Source: Taenia hydatigena (taxonomy: Eukaryota > Platyhelminthes > Cestoda > Cyclophyllidea > Taeniidae). Taken from it: 64,000 nucleotides of DNA. Location of the stretch: NCBI GenBank assembly GCA_036345935.2, contig JADWOT020001577.1, positions 868,001 to 932,000 of the forward strand, in the 5' to 3' direction. How positions within the stretch are numbered: position 1 is the first letter of the stretch; each line of letters begins with the position of its first letter. Position numbers and translations under genes: made by a program. The notes beneath the pieces were generated by a model. The model was not told where the DNA came from. It was given only the letters and a program-made list of their open reading frames with translations, and did not search any database. Of this stretch, positions 11,760-24,749 are shown piece after piece.

Positions 11760-12720
11760 CCATTTGTATTCGATTCTAAGTCAAATGCATTTTTGGTATC
11801 GTAGTTATTCTTTCCATTTTCTGCATTCAGACCGTGGAATTTGCATTGCAGCCCCGAACAATTGCAATTCTCATTAGGAAGTTAGGAATGCTATTGGAGA
11901 TGTTTCCTACACCATGTAGAACTTGCCACCGCGCGCTCAAATCAATTGTACACGTTCGACTAAGTCTTCCTGACGAAGCTGCTGATGGGCATGGAGTTGA
12001 CACGCATGAGGTGGAGGTATGGCTTTGCGTGTGGTTTTGCTCCTCCACGCTCCTCCCAACTAGCATGCCATCTATGTTGGAACACGAGGTGGTGACATCC
12101 TAACAGTTACCATCTCCAATCCTCCGTCCTCCATGCCAGATTTCCTTGCATCTGATTGCTGTATCAGTGCGATTGCTGCAGTATATAAGTCAGAGCAATT
12201 AAGAACTTGTGTGAATCACAATTCAAGTTAATTCGATTTGCAGGTCTGTCGTCGATCCCCATCAGCTGTTTAGGCTAAAGAGGCCAAAATCCTGTTGTGG
12301 CACAGGTTCCTGCAGGTAGCCTCAACGAGACCAGTGTAAGGTGAAGTAGCAGAGGTAAAAGTGCACTAATGCAAGCAATCTACAACATCATTAGTGAACC
12401 ACTGCTCTGTCGATGTGAACTGTACAAAACTCGAGACGGTAGCAAAAGCAAAGTGCAAGGTTACATGCGAATGATTCGATGCGATTTAGATAGTTGCTTC
12501 CTCCAGATCCCGAAGGCGAATGTTCTGGTAAATTGGGCCATGAATTACTACATTCGAGGCGTCGATCATGATACGCGAACCCAACCATAGGTGACCTGAC
12601 TCCAAGCAAGAATAGGAACAAATGTGATCAAATCGAATTCACAACGGTGTAAGCCACCTCATCCCATCGCACGCTTCGCGGCTCCTTTATTGATAGCCGG
12701 CTGTTAATTGATCACAATGT
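11760..12720 (+). repeat. intergenic repeat block containing repeat R, right-arm copy
   Basis: Mirror of 5480-6440 and collinear with 46800-47640. It contains TATATAAG at about 12182, followed by a conserved run including TTGTGTGAATCACAATTCAA. No gene is supported. Confidence 0.55.
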
Positions 12721-13874
12721 TAAAAGAGAGACTCTGCAGTGAGTGCATGCATTTATTTTCCAAAACATTGCTATTATAAATGCGACACGAAATCTTGGAG
12801 TATCCTGGTCGATGATGTCGCCGTCGCATGTCGTACTGACTGGGGGTGTTGCAGAGTTTTCACTTGTAACAACAGCTGTTGCAAGAGTAGCGAATGGACA
12901 CTTTACGAGGTGTCGCTTAAGGGAGCAGTGTCGAGCAAATGATGCAGTGCATTGGGAACAGCGCCAGCGATTCACCTCCATGTGTGCTTGCATGTGGGCT
13001 CGCAGATTCGAGCCATCAGCAAAGGCGCGTTAGTTGGTGGGACAGACGGAGAGCTTCTCGTCTGTGTGTGTGCGCTCGTGTACCTGAAGAAGCCACTTGC
13101 GCTTGAACGCCGTGCCACATATGCGACATTTCCATGAAGGCGAGTGAATCCGCCTATGTGTTTGTAGAGAGGCAGCGACATCGTACGTCTTCCCACACTT
13201 CTCGCATTCCCATCTCGGTCGCTCTCCTTCATTCACGCCCTCACAATCCACCTCATTGGAGATTGTGAAATGGGCGAGGCTATTGTCGTCCTTGTTGTTG
13301 TTGTTGTTGGCCGCATTAATATTGGTGTGTATAGGGTTTCGCTAGTCTGGGAATTGGCAGCAATATCAGTAGAATCGGTAGTACCTCTGGTTAGCAATTC
13401 TATAATCGTGTTAACGAAAATTTTGGAGAGCAGATAGTGATACAAAGAAAGACAACAAGAGGTCTGCATACAAACTTGGTCGGGCAGCAGTGGAAGAGAG
13501 TGGTGTGGGAAGTGAAGAGCTGGAGAAGAGCCAAAACAGACGGGTGGAGCAAAAGGCTGTGGGAATGCTCCCACTTGACTAACCGAAGAAAGGGTTGGTG
13601 TGGATGCGGATTGAGATGTAGGATGTGCAGAACATTCTTTCTCGAGATTCTGTTGATTGGACGTGCATCCAAGCTGTGATAATGTCGATGCGCTGGAGTC
13701 ATGTATCATGGTAGTGGGAGAAATGTTAGGGGAATTTACTGTTGCTGCTGCCGTTGATGGTGATAAGAGCATCGGCTCGTGGTTGCAAATGTTTCTGTCG
13801 TTTACATTAGAACACGGCAACTTGGGAGATTTTGGCAGTAGATGACAGGTCTAGAACGCCCTCTACGGAAGAGC
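12712..13874 (-). pseudogene. Snail-like C2H2 zinc-finger pseudogene B'' (right arm)
   Basis: Mirror of B' with the same 2-nt and 1-nt deletions and the same TAA inside finger 3. Those lesions therefore predate the palindrome. It differs from B' at the C-terminal end: a CAG codon replaces the left-arm TAG and the frame runs on about 26 more codons to a stop near 12712. Exon 2 begins at 13874 on the minus strand. No usable first exon is seen. Fingers 1 and 2 are intact, finger 3 is interrupted, and the C2HC finger 4 is intact after the stop. Confidence 0.85.
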
Positions 13875-14044
13875 CTATACAGAGTTTAGAATTTTTTGTC
13901 TAGACGCATGAAAACATCCAAGTATTCGCATGGTCGAAAAGGTGTCGGTTTTATTGGAAGAGAGGCAGGCATGTTTTAACCAATGAATCGCTAATACTTG
14001 AGTGTTTCCATTTATGTATATAAAAATTTTTCCACTCTTTGTAG

Positions 14045-14321
14045 ACTCTTCCATAGAGGGCGTTCTAGACCTGTCATCTACTGCCAAAATCTACCCCAAG
14101 TTGCCGTGCTCTAACGTCAATGACAGAAACATTTGCAATCACGAGCCGATACTCTCATCATTTTTAGCGGCAGCAGCAGCAGTAACTTCCCTTAGCATTT
14201 CTCCCACTACCATGATATATGACTCCAGCGCATTGTCATTATCACAGCTTGGATGCGCTTCCAATAAACAGAATCTCGAGGAGGAATTTTCTACACATCC
14301 TATCTCCTAACCCGCATTCAC
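14045..14321 (+). pseudogene. isolated 5' exon fragment of a Snail-like gene, right arm
   Basis: Mirror of 3878-4154. It begins after a TGTAG acceptor and codes DSSIEGVLDLSS and about 80 further residues before a stop. It has no zinc finger. Together with 13599-13874 it forms the nested inverted repeat of the right arm. Confidence 0.7.
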
Positions 14322-14700
14322 TCAAACGCTTTTGGAGATTTCCCCTTCACCATGTAGAACTTGCCACCGCGCGCTCAAATCAATTATACACGTTCGACTA
14401 AGTCTTCCTGACCAAGCCGCTGATGGGCGTCCGCCCATTCTTTGTTGGGTTTGACACGCACGCGGTAGAGCCATGGCTTTGCGTGTGGTTCTGCTCCTCC
14501 CCACTCCTTCCAACTGGCGTGTCATCGATGCAGATGCAGGAACACGAGGCGGTGACATCCTAACAGTTACCATCTCCAATCCTCCGTCCTCCATGCCAGA
14601 TTTCCTTGCATCTGATTGCTGCATCGGTGCGATTGCTGCAGTATATGAATCAGAGCAATTAAGAACTTGTGTGAATCACAATTCAAGTTAATTCGATTTG
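14322..14700 (+). repeat. repeat family R, right-arm outer copy
   Basis: Matches 11880-12240 in the same orientation and 3540-3880 inverted. It retains the 46 bases missing in the left arm. Confidence 0.6.
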
Positions 14701-15404
14701 CAGGTCTGTCGTTGATCCCCATCAGCTGTTTAGGCTAAAGAGGCCAAAATCCTGTTGTGGCACAGGTTCCTACAGGTAACCTTACAGAGGTCGGTGTATG
14801 GTGAAGTATCAGAGATGAAAGCGCACTAATACAAGCAATCTACATCATCATTAGTGAAGGTGAGCCGCAACCTACCATTTCGACTGCATGGCAAGAGAGA
14901 ATGGCATAAACCAGCATATCTATCTTCACCTTGTGGAAGAGAAATATGAATTGAATAAAAGAACGGATAATGTTAAAATAAGATTACAAGTAATCTTGGT
15001 CACCTACTTGATATTTGCAAAGCGCACTAACGCATTTTTGATATCCAGCCACAAGATGGACGACTTTTCGAGTACCATTGTCGAGACAGACTGCAGGAAG
15101 CCAAGTAAGTAATGTGATGAGCCATTAGGTTAGAACCACAGATTCGCGGCACAAATGAATATCAGGAATGCTTGCTTCACAACACCGTGTGAAAGGCTGT
15201 GAGTATGGTTAAATTTGCATTGTGGGCGTGATCCTGATTGCTTTGACCATCTTATTAGTCGCTGCTCTGCTTGCTGCGCATCCGAATTCGTCAGGAAAAA
15301 GAATGACCTGCACCCTTCCTAGTGATGGTGGTGATTCACATGCAGTTAATGGTGAAGCAATGAGCTAAGTGACTAAATAGAAGACACTTCGTCCAGGTTT
15401 TGCC

Positions 15405-15975
15405 AAATTGAGAAGAGCGGGTTAGAGCGGCATCGCAAGCACTGATGATGAAGGGAAAGGGTAACCCGGTGTCTTGAACCCCAAGATGGCTGATATTGAC
15501 AGCTTGGATGCATTCGCCATCGGCATCGTCGGAAGTAATTGGCGGTCGATTGGAGAGTGGGTCCGGATCCAATGTATCAACCACAGCTGCAGTACTTGTT
15601 ACAAGGTTGTATTCCCTTTATTGTGCACTCATTGGAAGAACTGTTACGTTAGGGATAGAAGTGCCGTTAAGATGGAGACTTCCATCATATGTCGACGAAA
15701 ACTCTTTGTACTTCCGTAAAATCGGACACCGCCAAACAGCGACTTCAGCAGTGTCTTCGCCACTACCGATATCAGCCATTGCCCGCGAATGACCGGAGAA
15801 AGATAGAATGCACGTGTATGAATCCGAAAACCGACCAAGTGGTGAAGGCTGCTCTGGTAAATAGGCAATGCGATTTGGGCGAATTTATAGTGATTAAATG
15901 ATCTTAGTATTCAAGTAGTAGCACATCTCTTTTCAACTCGATCCATCGAGAAGAGACTTGAACATTCGTTGATCT
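15405..15975 (+). repeat. repeat family P, right-arm copy
   Basis: Mirror of 2270-2840. The plus-strand frame 15689-15901 ends in GEFIVIK and a stop, which is matched by GKFIVLE and a stop at 58.28 kb. The preceding frames shift, so this is at best a decayed gene fragment. I do not recognise the product. Confidence 0.55.
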
Positions 15976-17525
15976 GCATTCAAGGCTAACTTGCTATCAA
16001 CTCACGAAGGAATTAAAATAAGGCCTCCATTATTGCAAGCAGTCATGTTTTGACTCGCAGGTTCGTGCTCGTGTTACATTCTCGCAGTAGTTGCACCCTG
16101 AGCAAATAAGAGGAGGCCGCTGAGGGTTTGGCGCATTGCGTAATTACATTACCCCGAATTTCCTTTTTGTTTCCTAATTGGTGCTTGCGACTCAAAACTG
16201 GCATCTAGGGCAAGCGTTGGACGCCAAATCACTGGTAATTTTGCTGCCTCGTCAGTACTGCCCTTGTAAAAGCGGGTGCAACGCATAAGGCCATCAGTGA
16301 AGCGGAGTGAGAGAATTGTGGTCACTTAAAGGGAAGGTCTGTACGAGAAAAAAGCAGAGTAGACCCATAAGAAGTGGCTTAGCACAGATGAGATTGCAAC
16401 ACCAATGCAAACATCATGGTTTTCAAAGAAAATAGGCTTTTTACGCGAATCGCGTGGTGGATCGTGAGCGCACACGGTGTGATTGCGTTGATGATGCACT
16501 GCAGTTCCTCTTCATCTTTCTTCATTTTGACCTTCTGTATTTTTAGGATCAAAATGTTCTTTGATATTACAGGCGACTGCAAGTCACCACAACTCTGATG
16601 ATACAGTTCTCTTCCTTACCAATCCCCTCACGTGCAGTAGCAGAAAGATTGTTCTGCGAGCAGTTGTTATTTCCTATAATTTTTTTTAACTTGGTATCAG
16701 TGATGATCTCAGCCCTTGCGGTAGACAAGGTTGACCATCAATGGAATCGGTTTCCAGCAGCAGTCCAAAACGTTAAAATTCAGCCAATTTTTAGCTGATT
16801 TGCACTTCTAGGGGCCTGAGATGACCCATCACCTACGTAGTTATTTATTGCTGTTCAATGCCTTGCTGCAGAATAGTGTTCACGGAAAAACCAGTTTTGG
16901 TAGCGATCGCGTTTTGTATGAGTTCACCATCCACATCCACATTGCTAGCGTTGGTGTCCAGCAAGAAAGGGAGGGCGCAAGATTAGAAGTCTGGTAATGC
17001 CAAAAATTGTTGTGGGGCATAATGTTCGGTGCAAATCTTTCTGAATTTTGCCGTGCTCCCATAACATTTTGTGTAACGGACTTGCGACCCTAGCAATCAC
17101 TCAAGCCCAATGCCAGTACTGGCTATGCCTGCCTGGAAATTTAAGATACTGCCTGACTGGTCTGCGGCTGTCTGATTCTCACTTGCTTTGTACTGCACTC
17201 AGCATCCGTTACTTCGTCTGTCATTCGATCATGCATTGCATATCGAAGTGGTTTTTTTGCTTTACCCTCGTACGTGTTCGTTTTGAGAACTCACGCGTGT
17301 CTTTTTGCGAATGCCTCAAAGTAAATAAATGCTTAAAGTCGGCGGTCAGGGCAATATTTTTTGAAAAAGCAGAATTGATGCAGAGCATACCATTGAGGGG
17401 AGCACAGCATAATTAGACGACTTTAACTGCAAGCGCACGTGGTCGTGCGGCATGCCCAGCTGATGCTGTATCTGGAAATTCAAGACATGAAAAATCATGG
17501 GTGATCAGGGTTGACGGATTGGAGT

Positions 17526-18040
17526 TGCTGCCGCAGTTCGAGGACAAGCTACAGCATTTTTGTGAAAATCGCAGGTTGATGGTATCGCCTCCTCCAGTTC
17601 CACCTTCCACGCTACTTTCCGAAGTGGTAACTACATTAATAATTTTTAGTGCGTTGCAACAATTGTTGGTGCCCTAGTGAGCTTGTCAATGCATCAGAAT
17701 TTCCTCTCTTTGGCCAAGCCAAATAAGTTCATCCCCATTTTTAGAGTGCGTCAATTGTGGTGCTCTCCAAAGCGCAGTAGGGCAGCTGCAGCCGCAGCCG
17801 CAGCCACTCATAATTGCACTGCAAAGGAAGAAGCCTCAGAGTTGAGCTGATGCGGACAGTTGAGGGAGGTTTGTGAAATTGATAGTCTTCTGCATCGATA
17901 TGCCGAGGTGTGCAATGGCTAACTTGGATACCTACGGTACCTTGTCAATCTACTTACTTAAAATCCTATTGCCTTCCGTGGTTTCCGTATTACAATTATC
18001 ATCACGCGTATTGGAAAATGCGAAGTAGTTTACATTGGTT
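17526..18040. other. right flank of the palindrome, no gene seen
   Basis: Contains a short GCAGCCGCAGCCGCAGCC simple repeat near 17787 and no supported gene. Confidence 0.4.
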
Positions 18041-18190
18041 CATCTCGCAGATGCAATCAAATGCCTACCGCCGAAATGACGACTGGCGTTGGCATTGATT
18101 CCTCAGCCAATCTCATTTGCTTGCGTACTACCTTTAAAACAACAGCTTCCGCTAATTGGCCCGCGAAATGCGGTGGTAGATGCAGCAGAG
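18041..18190 (-). repeat. single inverted copy of the 42-44 kb tandem repeat
   Basis: The reverse complement matches about 43870-44030, and more weakly 42600-42760. Anchors are CCAACGCCAGTCGTCATTTC and TGCATCTG. It places a fragment of the 42-44 kb unit about 0.5 kb outside the right arm. Confidence 0.6.
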
Positions 18191-21100
18191 TTATCGCCTA
18201 TATTAAGGGAAAAGTAAGGATATGATGGTAGGAAAATACCACTAATCTCGTTATTTTTTGTTTCAGATCAAAATCAGTTGCTTTGCAAACATGAAGCACT
18301 TCCGGTGAATTAGCTGAAGTGAGACATACCGCAGATCGTATGCCCTGGTGTGGCTATGGTGGATGCTTCGGTAGTAGCACAGCCGTTTATGCTTGAACAA
18401 GTGAGATGTGAGCAGCAGGAGTCATTAGTGCGAAACGCTATAAGTAGCAAAGAGGTGCAACGCACAAGATTTGCGGACTGAACACAGCGTGACTCCTTTG
18501 AGATGTCACAAACCAAAAAATATAACTTTTGGGTGCTGTTTTTAAAACAATCAACTTAAACTTGGTTTGCACAGAGGCTATTCTCTAACCAAGTCCACTA
18601 TGTTCACCTAAATATGCTAACAGTTGGGTACGCGAAAATCGAAAGCCATGCGTGCAAAGCAAAAAGCTATATACCAAGTAGCGGCACCTTCGCAGAGCTG
18701 TACAGTGCTTTGCTTTGGATGCGGTACAATTTGGATTAAGAAGGCCTCATACTTTGACAAATAATTAGCAAATAAATTAGATTTCATATAAGTGGCTTGC
18801 ATCGAAGGCTTTGGTGGCAGCCAGACAGAAGAAACAGGTGCTGTTGGAGCTACAAAAACTAGTACCTAGGATGGAAGTATGCAAGGGGAGGTAAAAGAAA
18901 ATTTTTGCCAAGCTCTTTAACTATGTATGGAGGAAGGATCCTAAAGCGGCACAACCTTACGTAACTACAGATACAACTATAATTTTTTCAGTCAGTTTAC
19001 TTCTAAATAAATATCTCACCAAGACTTGCAGTGATATTGATGTCTGCCTGCTCTGAGGAAGCCGCAGCGGCTTAAACCCTGCTGGAAATCTTTTGACGGT
19101 TGGGTTGATAAAATACACTACCTAAACCAATGGCATGAGTCCTTTACTCTTGCACTGTAACCATTCTTGATGAGGAGGACAAAAAGCATTCTCATGGTTG
19201 TAAGATAAAATAGTAACAGTAGAAATCGAATAAAGCGCCACTTAAGATGAGACTGTTTGCTTGCGAGTGAGAAGGATAGTATCTCTCATCTGGCCGCTCA
19301 AAAGCATAATTTTTTCTCAAAGACAGGTGAGAAGAGGCAGAAGTCGGTAGTTAGGATAGAGGCGGACAGCACAGGGTAACAATGAATTCATCGCTGCAGA
19401 TGGAAATGTTGACGTCCTGATTAGTGACGCACGGTCTACGCCATAGCCGAAAGGTCCCTGAGGGCTGGAGGGATGGTAAAGCAGATAAAGGAGTCTGGTG
19501 CCGCTCAGCTGAGGATGATGGACTGCATTTTCCTGTGGCCTATGGTGCCCCAATTTTAGCCCGCATTACCAAATTGCCCAATTCACCACTGCAATCTCAA
19601 TAAAGAATCACAAATTTCGCGTTTGTCCTTAGCGAAAAAACATTGAACGAAATAGAGTTCAGGTATCATATTACCTAGAATAAAATAAATAGCAAGCTGT
19701 ATCTGGTAAATCCAAATGCAAATCTGCCTTCCGATATCATTAGGCGCACCATTTATCTTCCAAGCGGCAGTATTGATGAGTCTGAATGCAAATAATATTT
19801 AAGTCATAGTGACTTTAAAAGTGTTCGCGGTGAGAAATGGAGACGAAGTTGCAAGATACAGAAGCTGTATACGTATTGACTAATCGGGCCTAAGAAATTT
19901 GCTTACCTGTATCTGCCAGACGAAAATTGGTGCAGGTTTATTTCAAAGTCGTGTGCACACGCTCCTTCTCGACTTGTGATAGGTCTACACGTTCGCCAAC
20001 AAATCATAGAGCAGCAGTAGAGCACTGGCAGAAGCCGATGACAGAGTTGAACAAAAGTGGCCAGCATGTCGCAAGCTTAGTGTCAAAATAGGGCTCTAAG
20101 CGCAACCATAACACATCGTGGAGCGACTTCGAAGAAACAGAGGCTGGTGCTAAATGCTTTGTACTTTTGACTTACGGGTGTCTATGCATTTGAAGGAATG
20201 CAGCATCACTAATTGGAGACAATAGAAAGAACACTGCCGGAAATTATGAGCTTGAAAATACGTGCATTTTGTTTCTACTACACTTTGACTGGCATCCAAT
20301 GTTAAATATATGTATTCAGATACTTTTGTATTAAGGGAAGAAAGGCATAAAGGCAAGAGAAATGCTCTTCCAAAAACGTTGTATTTTAAACAGCGTCATA
20401 GAAGAGCTGCCAATAAAGCCGATAAGCAGAGATACCTGACTGAGTGGGTGTAACGACACGCAAGTGTAATCCAATTCGGTGAGAATTTTAGGTGGTAAGG
20501 TAAAAGCAATGCAGATGACAGCATCGACATTAATAGAGCAAAACGCTTATTAATAGGGCAAGTTGTGGCGAATAAACAAAAGGGTGGTCTGAATAACACC
20601 CGCGCTTTGCTCACATTGACGCATGTCTGCACTCCAGTGCCGAATTATTCAAAGGAAGATCCAATGTATTGGTAATTCTTCGGCGGTTTGAGAGGCGCGC
20701 ATCGCACTCTTTTGCAGAAAACAGCATTCTAAATTTTGGCTCCTAAGCCGTATTTGGACCTTATCTCCATCTTCTGTTATCGCCCGCATTACACCAATTG
20801 ATTATTACCGGCTCACCAGGTACTCACATAGTCATGCAGACAGTTAAGAAAGGAGACAGAAACGAAACAGTGATGCAGAGGGATGCGCTTTAAAAGGAGT
20901 TTTGCATGCGACGGAGAAGCAACGATGTCGGTGCTAGGGTTATCTAACTGAAGAGGGAAGATTGATGGTGGTGATTTTCCGCACTTGCTCAGCTTTGCTG
21001 CCTGTGTGATGAAAAGCTTTAAGACCATTATTGTTTACCGAGCATTTAAGTAATTGTTGAGACCTGTAAGCTTATGCAAAGGTAAGAAAAAAATTAAGAC

Positions 21101-23910
21101 CAATTTTAGTTCCACATCATGATGCGTCTTTGGATACAATTCATTTGCCTGTGCTGGCTGATTTTCCTGATGCAAAGAGCCTATTATATCATAACATTAA
21201 TCTTTAATCCCAGATCAAGATCGACACATCCGAGATGAGCAATTGAGTCGATCATAGGGCTTATTGCCAGCTGATCCCTTTTATGCAATGTGCAAGTTGT
21301 CTTCTTAAATAAGCTTCAGGCCTGGACCGCACAACAGACTTGAATGGTCGACACTTATAAGCCTATTTCTTAACAACCTTCGATTCTTTACCGTCTTTAG
21401 ACAAAAGACTCTTATTTTCTTCTTTTCTGAACACGCATGTCTCGATGCAATCATTTAAAACTCACATGGTAAACAACCCTGCTCACTTGGAGGGTGGTGC
21501 CCACGTATAAAGACCATTTCGCAAGGGCGAATTTGTTACTACACTCGTCGAATGCAGGCTGGGTGCTCCCTTCTTCTGCTCTCTAAAGGGCATTAGTGTA
21601 ATGGGATTTCTTCATAATCTCCCTCCGCCTCAGATCGCACATACACATACGTCTGCTGACTCCATTGACTCGCATTCTAGGAGACTCGAAAGCTGAAAAC
21701 CTAGTAAAGGGATTGTATAGCAAACCCGATAGCATTTCTTTTTCATAGGCAACCAGGCTCAAATAGGTCTGCATTATGCCCTTATGGAGGTCAAACCCTA
21801 TCTCCGAGACCTCTGCTGTGCAATAAATTACCTAGTCACAGCACAGCTTTGATAAGTTAATTAACAAGCCAGGTAAAATTTAATCGTGCTAAACTCCATG
21901 TATCACGCCATGTGAACGATCCACTTTGAGTTTTATAGGGCTTTAGCATAAAAACATAGCGATTGTTGGATTAACGAAACAAATTAATTGCTGATGTCAA
22001 AACGAAAACATAGTTATTGAGGTTGTAGTTGTTGTGGGAAAGTTACGGCATGGGATTGGGCGGCATCGGTGCATGTAAAAGGCTTAAGCTGATATGGCGC
22101 ATCACATTTGACTAGATGAAGCGCAACCGAGGTGGAGATCCGCTTGTAGTTTTAGGCACTCCATGGACTGTGGGCTATGTAGAATTGGTCAAAAGAGAGG
22201 GACCTACAGGATGTGATGCAACTGGCAAGGTATACCTGTGGAAGTACTCAACCATGTCTAGTTCCGACTACCCTCCATAGGGTAGCTTGCATCGATTTGT
22301 AGCAAGGTCTACAATCTATTTATATGTCGAACAAAGTAGGCCAAAGCAACTGGCTGAAAGAGACACGAGAACTTACCTCAAATCCGACGCCAAAATCGTA
22401 GTGGTAGGCCAGATGGATTTTCCAGAATCAAATGGTTAGAATCACTGCCTTTGCTATACCTACTGCAGAAAACGAATCCCTACTAGGATGATAAAGGCTA
22501 GCTTGTTGCAATTCAAACTGATACATAAGGCTGAAACTAGAACTAAATAAAAGCTTATTAGGTAGGCAACCGATCAGCGTTTGTATGAGAGATGGGACTG
22601 ACATCAAAGATGGTAATCTAAATAGAAAACCATGCCACAGTGTATCGAATATAAAGAAAGTGATTAAGAAGGCAGAGTTTGTTAGAGGAGCCTGAAATCT
22701 TACTGAATGGATACCGGTGTGTCACACAAGAAAAATGGTTTGCTGATTGGCCGTGGTATAGAGTTGACATCTGTAGTAGGTTATTAGAAGGCAGGCCTGA
22801 AGTCACTTCTGGCAATTTACACTTAATACATGAAAAGAGGGTGAGAAGAGCTTAAAACAGCTGTAATTGCATTAATTTGCTGTGGTGCGCCATTTATTGA
22901 GGGATAAGTAACCATGCACTCTTTAAAGCTTTCAAAAGGACTCCTGTTCTCACTGTTGCTGATTGATGGATGCAACAGCAGAACAGGAGGTCAATAGTTC
23001 GTTTTGCTTTGTTAGCCTGAAGTCGTTGCAATGTAATGTAAAACATTTGTGCTACTATATTTGGAAAACATGTTCCATCGTGCGCACTGGAGTGGCGGTT
23101 AAACAATGAGAAGGTGGTGACACAGTTGATGGCGGGACGAAGTCTGGGAGGTGAGTTGCAAGGCAAATAAAGCGAAGGGCTGAAGCACTACAAGCATGAG
23201 ACTTAAAGAAAATTTCTTGTAAAGTGCATGCTGTGTTGTGAGCCACTAACAAAGCGTGGAGTGATTCAGCTCCACAAACGCGACGGGATCGTGTGTAGCT
23301 CATCGACAAACAGAAAAATAATGCCACTCTCTTTTCGCAAACATGAGGAATCAAACTAAGGATTGCGCACTAGTGAATAGTGAAACGAAAAGGGAATGCA
23401 AAGTTCCCTCTTCCATCGCACGCGAAATGGACCATTTTGGTGCCTATAAACTGTTTCATCACTTGCTTCTTCTTGTGCATCATGCCACTCAAATCTGGAA
23501 TCAACTTTCTTTTCCAAGATCGGGCAACCCACTAAACAAAGCACCATATGAGTCAAGCAATTTAATCCATTTACTCTCCGACTAGCTCTGTTGGTCGACT
23601 TTACATCTTCTCAAGTCCCCATACAGAGCATCGAAGGAGAAGAGACCGACGCTACAAAAGTAAAATAAAGCTCGGCTAGGGAAACAAAGACGATTTTATT
23701 GCATGATCAGGGCTTAGCTGGCACCCTTTCTGATGGAGCTTGAATCAGGAGGAGTCATCATAGACTGAATCGCACTCCTGTGCATTTGGCACACATAATC
23801 AGGGGAAGGTGACTTGTCACTCCAAAATTCGCTAACTTTTTCTCCACTCAGCAGCACCTTCTCTGCATTGCTTATTGCTGAGCTTTAAATGCACTGGAAA
23901 ACTAAAAATG
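18191..23910. other. 5.7 kb without a recognisable gene
   Basis: Both strands show only short frames (under about 100 codons) with no domain or composition signal, and no repeat that I could match elsewhere in the window. An exon of a gene with long introns could be missed. Confidence 0.4.
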
Positions 23911-24230
23911 GTGTTTTTGCTTGCCTTATGTCTGGATGGCAACGTGGTCTTATCCATGCACAAGTCTGTCTGACGGTTGCGCTTTGATAAATTAAAAGGG
24001 TTTTAAGCAAAAAATAGTATTGCACAGAGTAAACTGCAAATTGTATGTAGCTACCGACTTCGCCTTGTGGAAAACACAGGCGATTGAAAAAGGGACAAAG
24101 TTTGAACAAAACAGTGGCAATTAAAGGACTGCTTGAATAGCAGTTTCGAAAGTTATCCTCTTATCTTTTGCTAAAGCATTGAGCGTTGCTGGATTGTGCA
24201 TGCTCTCTAAATGACTAAATGACTAACTGC
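23911..24230 (+). repeat. direct repeat shared with 8641-8940
   Basis: Second copy of the repeat described at 8641, in the same orientation and clearly diverged. Confidence 0.6.
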
Positions 24231-24749
24231 TACCAAACCTTTCCGCAGACCTGGATGGCAGACACATGAGCAACAGGCTAGAAATTGAGGATCAAAAGGC
24301 AAGAACATAATGGTTGGCACTGCATCGTCGAAGGATTATTAGCAAAAACAACGAAGCAGGATCACAAAATGAGCATTGAGCGACCACACTTATAGCCTTT
24401 TATTTGATTAATTTTAATTTCGAGAGGATAGTACCTGCACTGAATCCGATGAATTGAACACCATCAGAATGCACAAATAGACTCCACTGTTGACAACAAT
24501 CCAGCCATGTCGGCATCCTACAAATGCAAACTGAAGTAGCCAGTTAAAATACGGTTAGTAGAGTAGTGATGAAAGGATGGCCGAAAGAGAGGGTGTTCTC
24601 CCCTCACATGGACACACGACCACGCATCACCACTCAAGGCTAGTTATCACATTCATTCACAGACGCTGAAGTACCAAACTGTCATGGTGACATGCTGATG
24701 TGGTAAAACTTGTTCTCCTTCTGATTACATCACCTATGCATGCTTATTT

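Larger units (their letters stand above)
11417..17525 (-). repeat. right arm of the 16.8-kb palindrome
   Basis: Inverted copy of 720-6782, slightly longer because it keeps 46 bases at about 14378-14424. Single-base differences from the left arm are scattered and rare. One of them is CAG here against TAG in the left arm at the end of the zinc-finger reading frame. The inner end at 11417 cuts off homology that the left arm continues into the spacer. Confidence 0.95.

Noticed and set aside
15221..15322. Cysteine pattern (CFDHLISRCSACC) resembling the ligand-binding module of BAFF-R/BCMA-type TNF receptors
   Set aside because: The frame is only 33 codons with a stop close upstream and no splice acceptor. 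It overlaps a hydrophobic frame in another phase, so the match is probably chance.
720..17525. The palindrome as a DNA transposon with very long terminal inverted repeats
   Set aside because: No transposase-like frame in the spacer, no target-site duplication at the outer ends, and the arms contain local gene cassettes.
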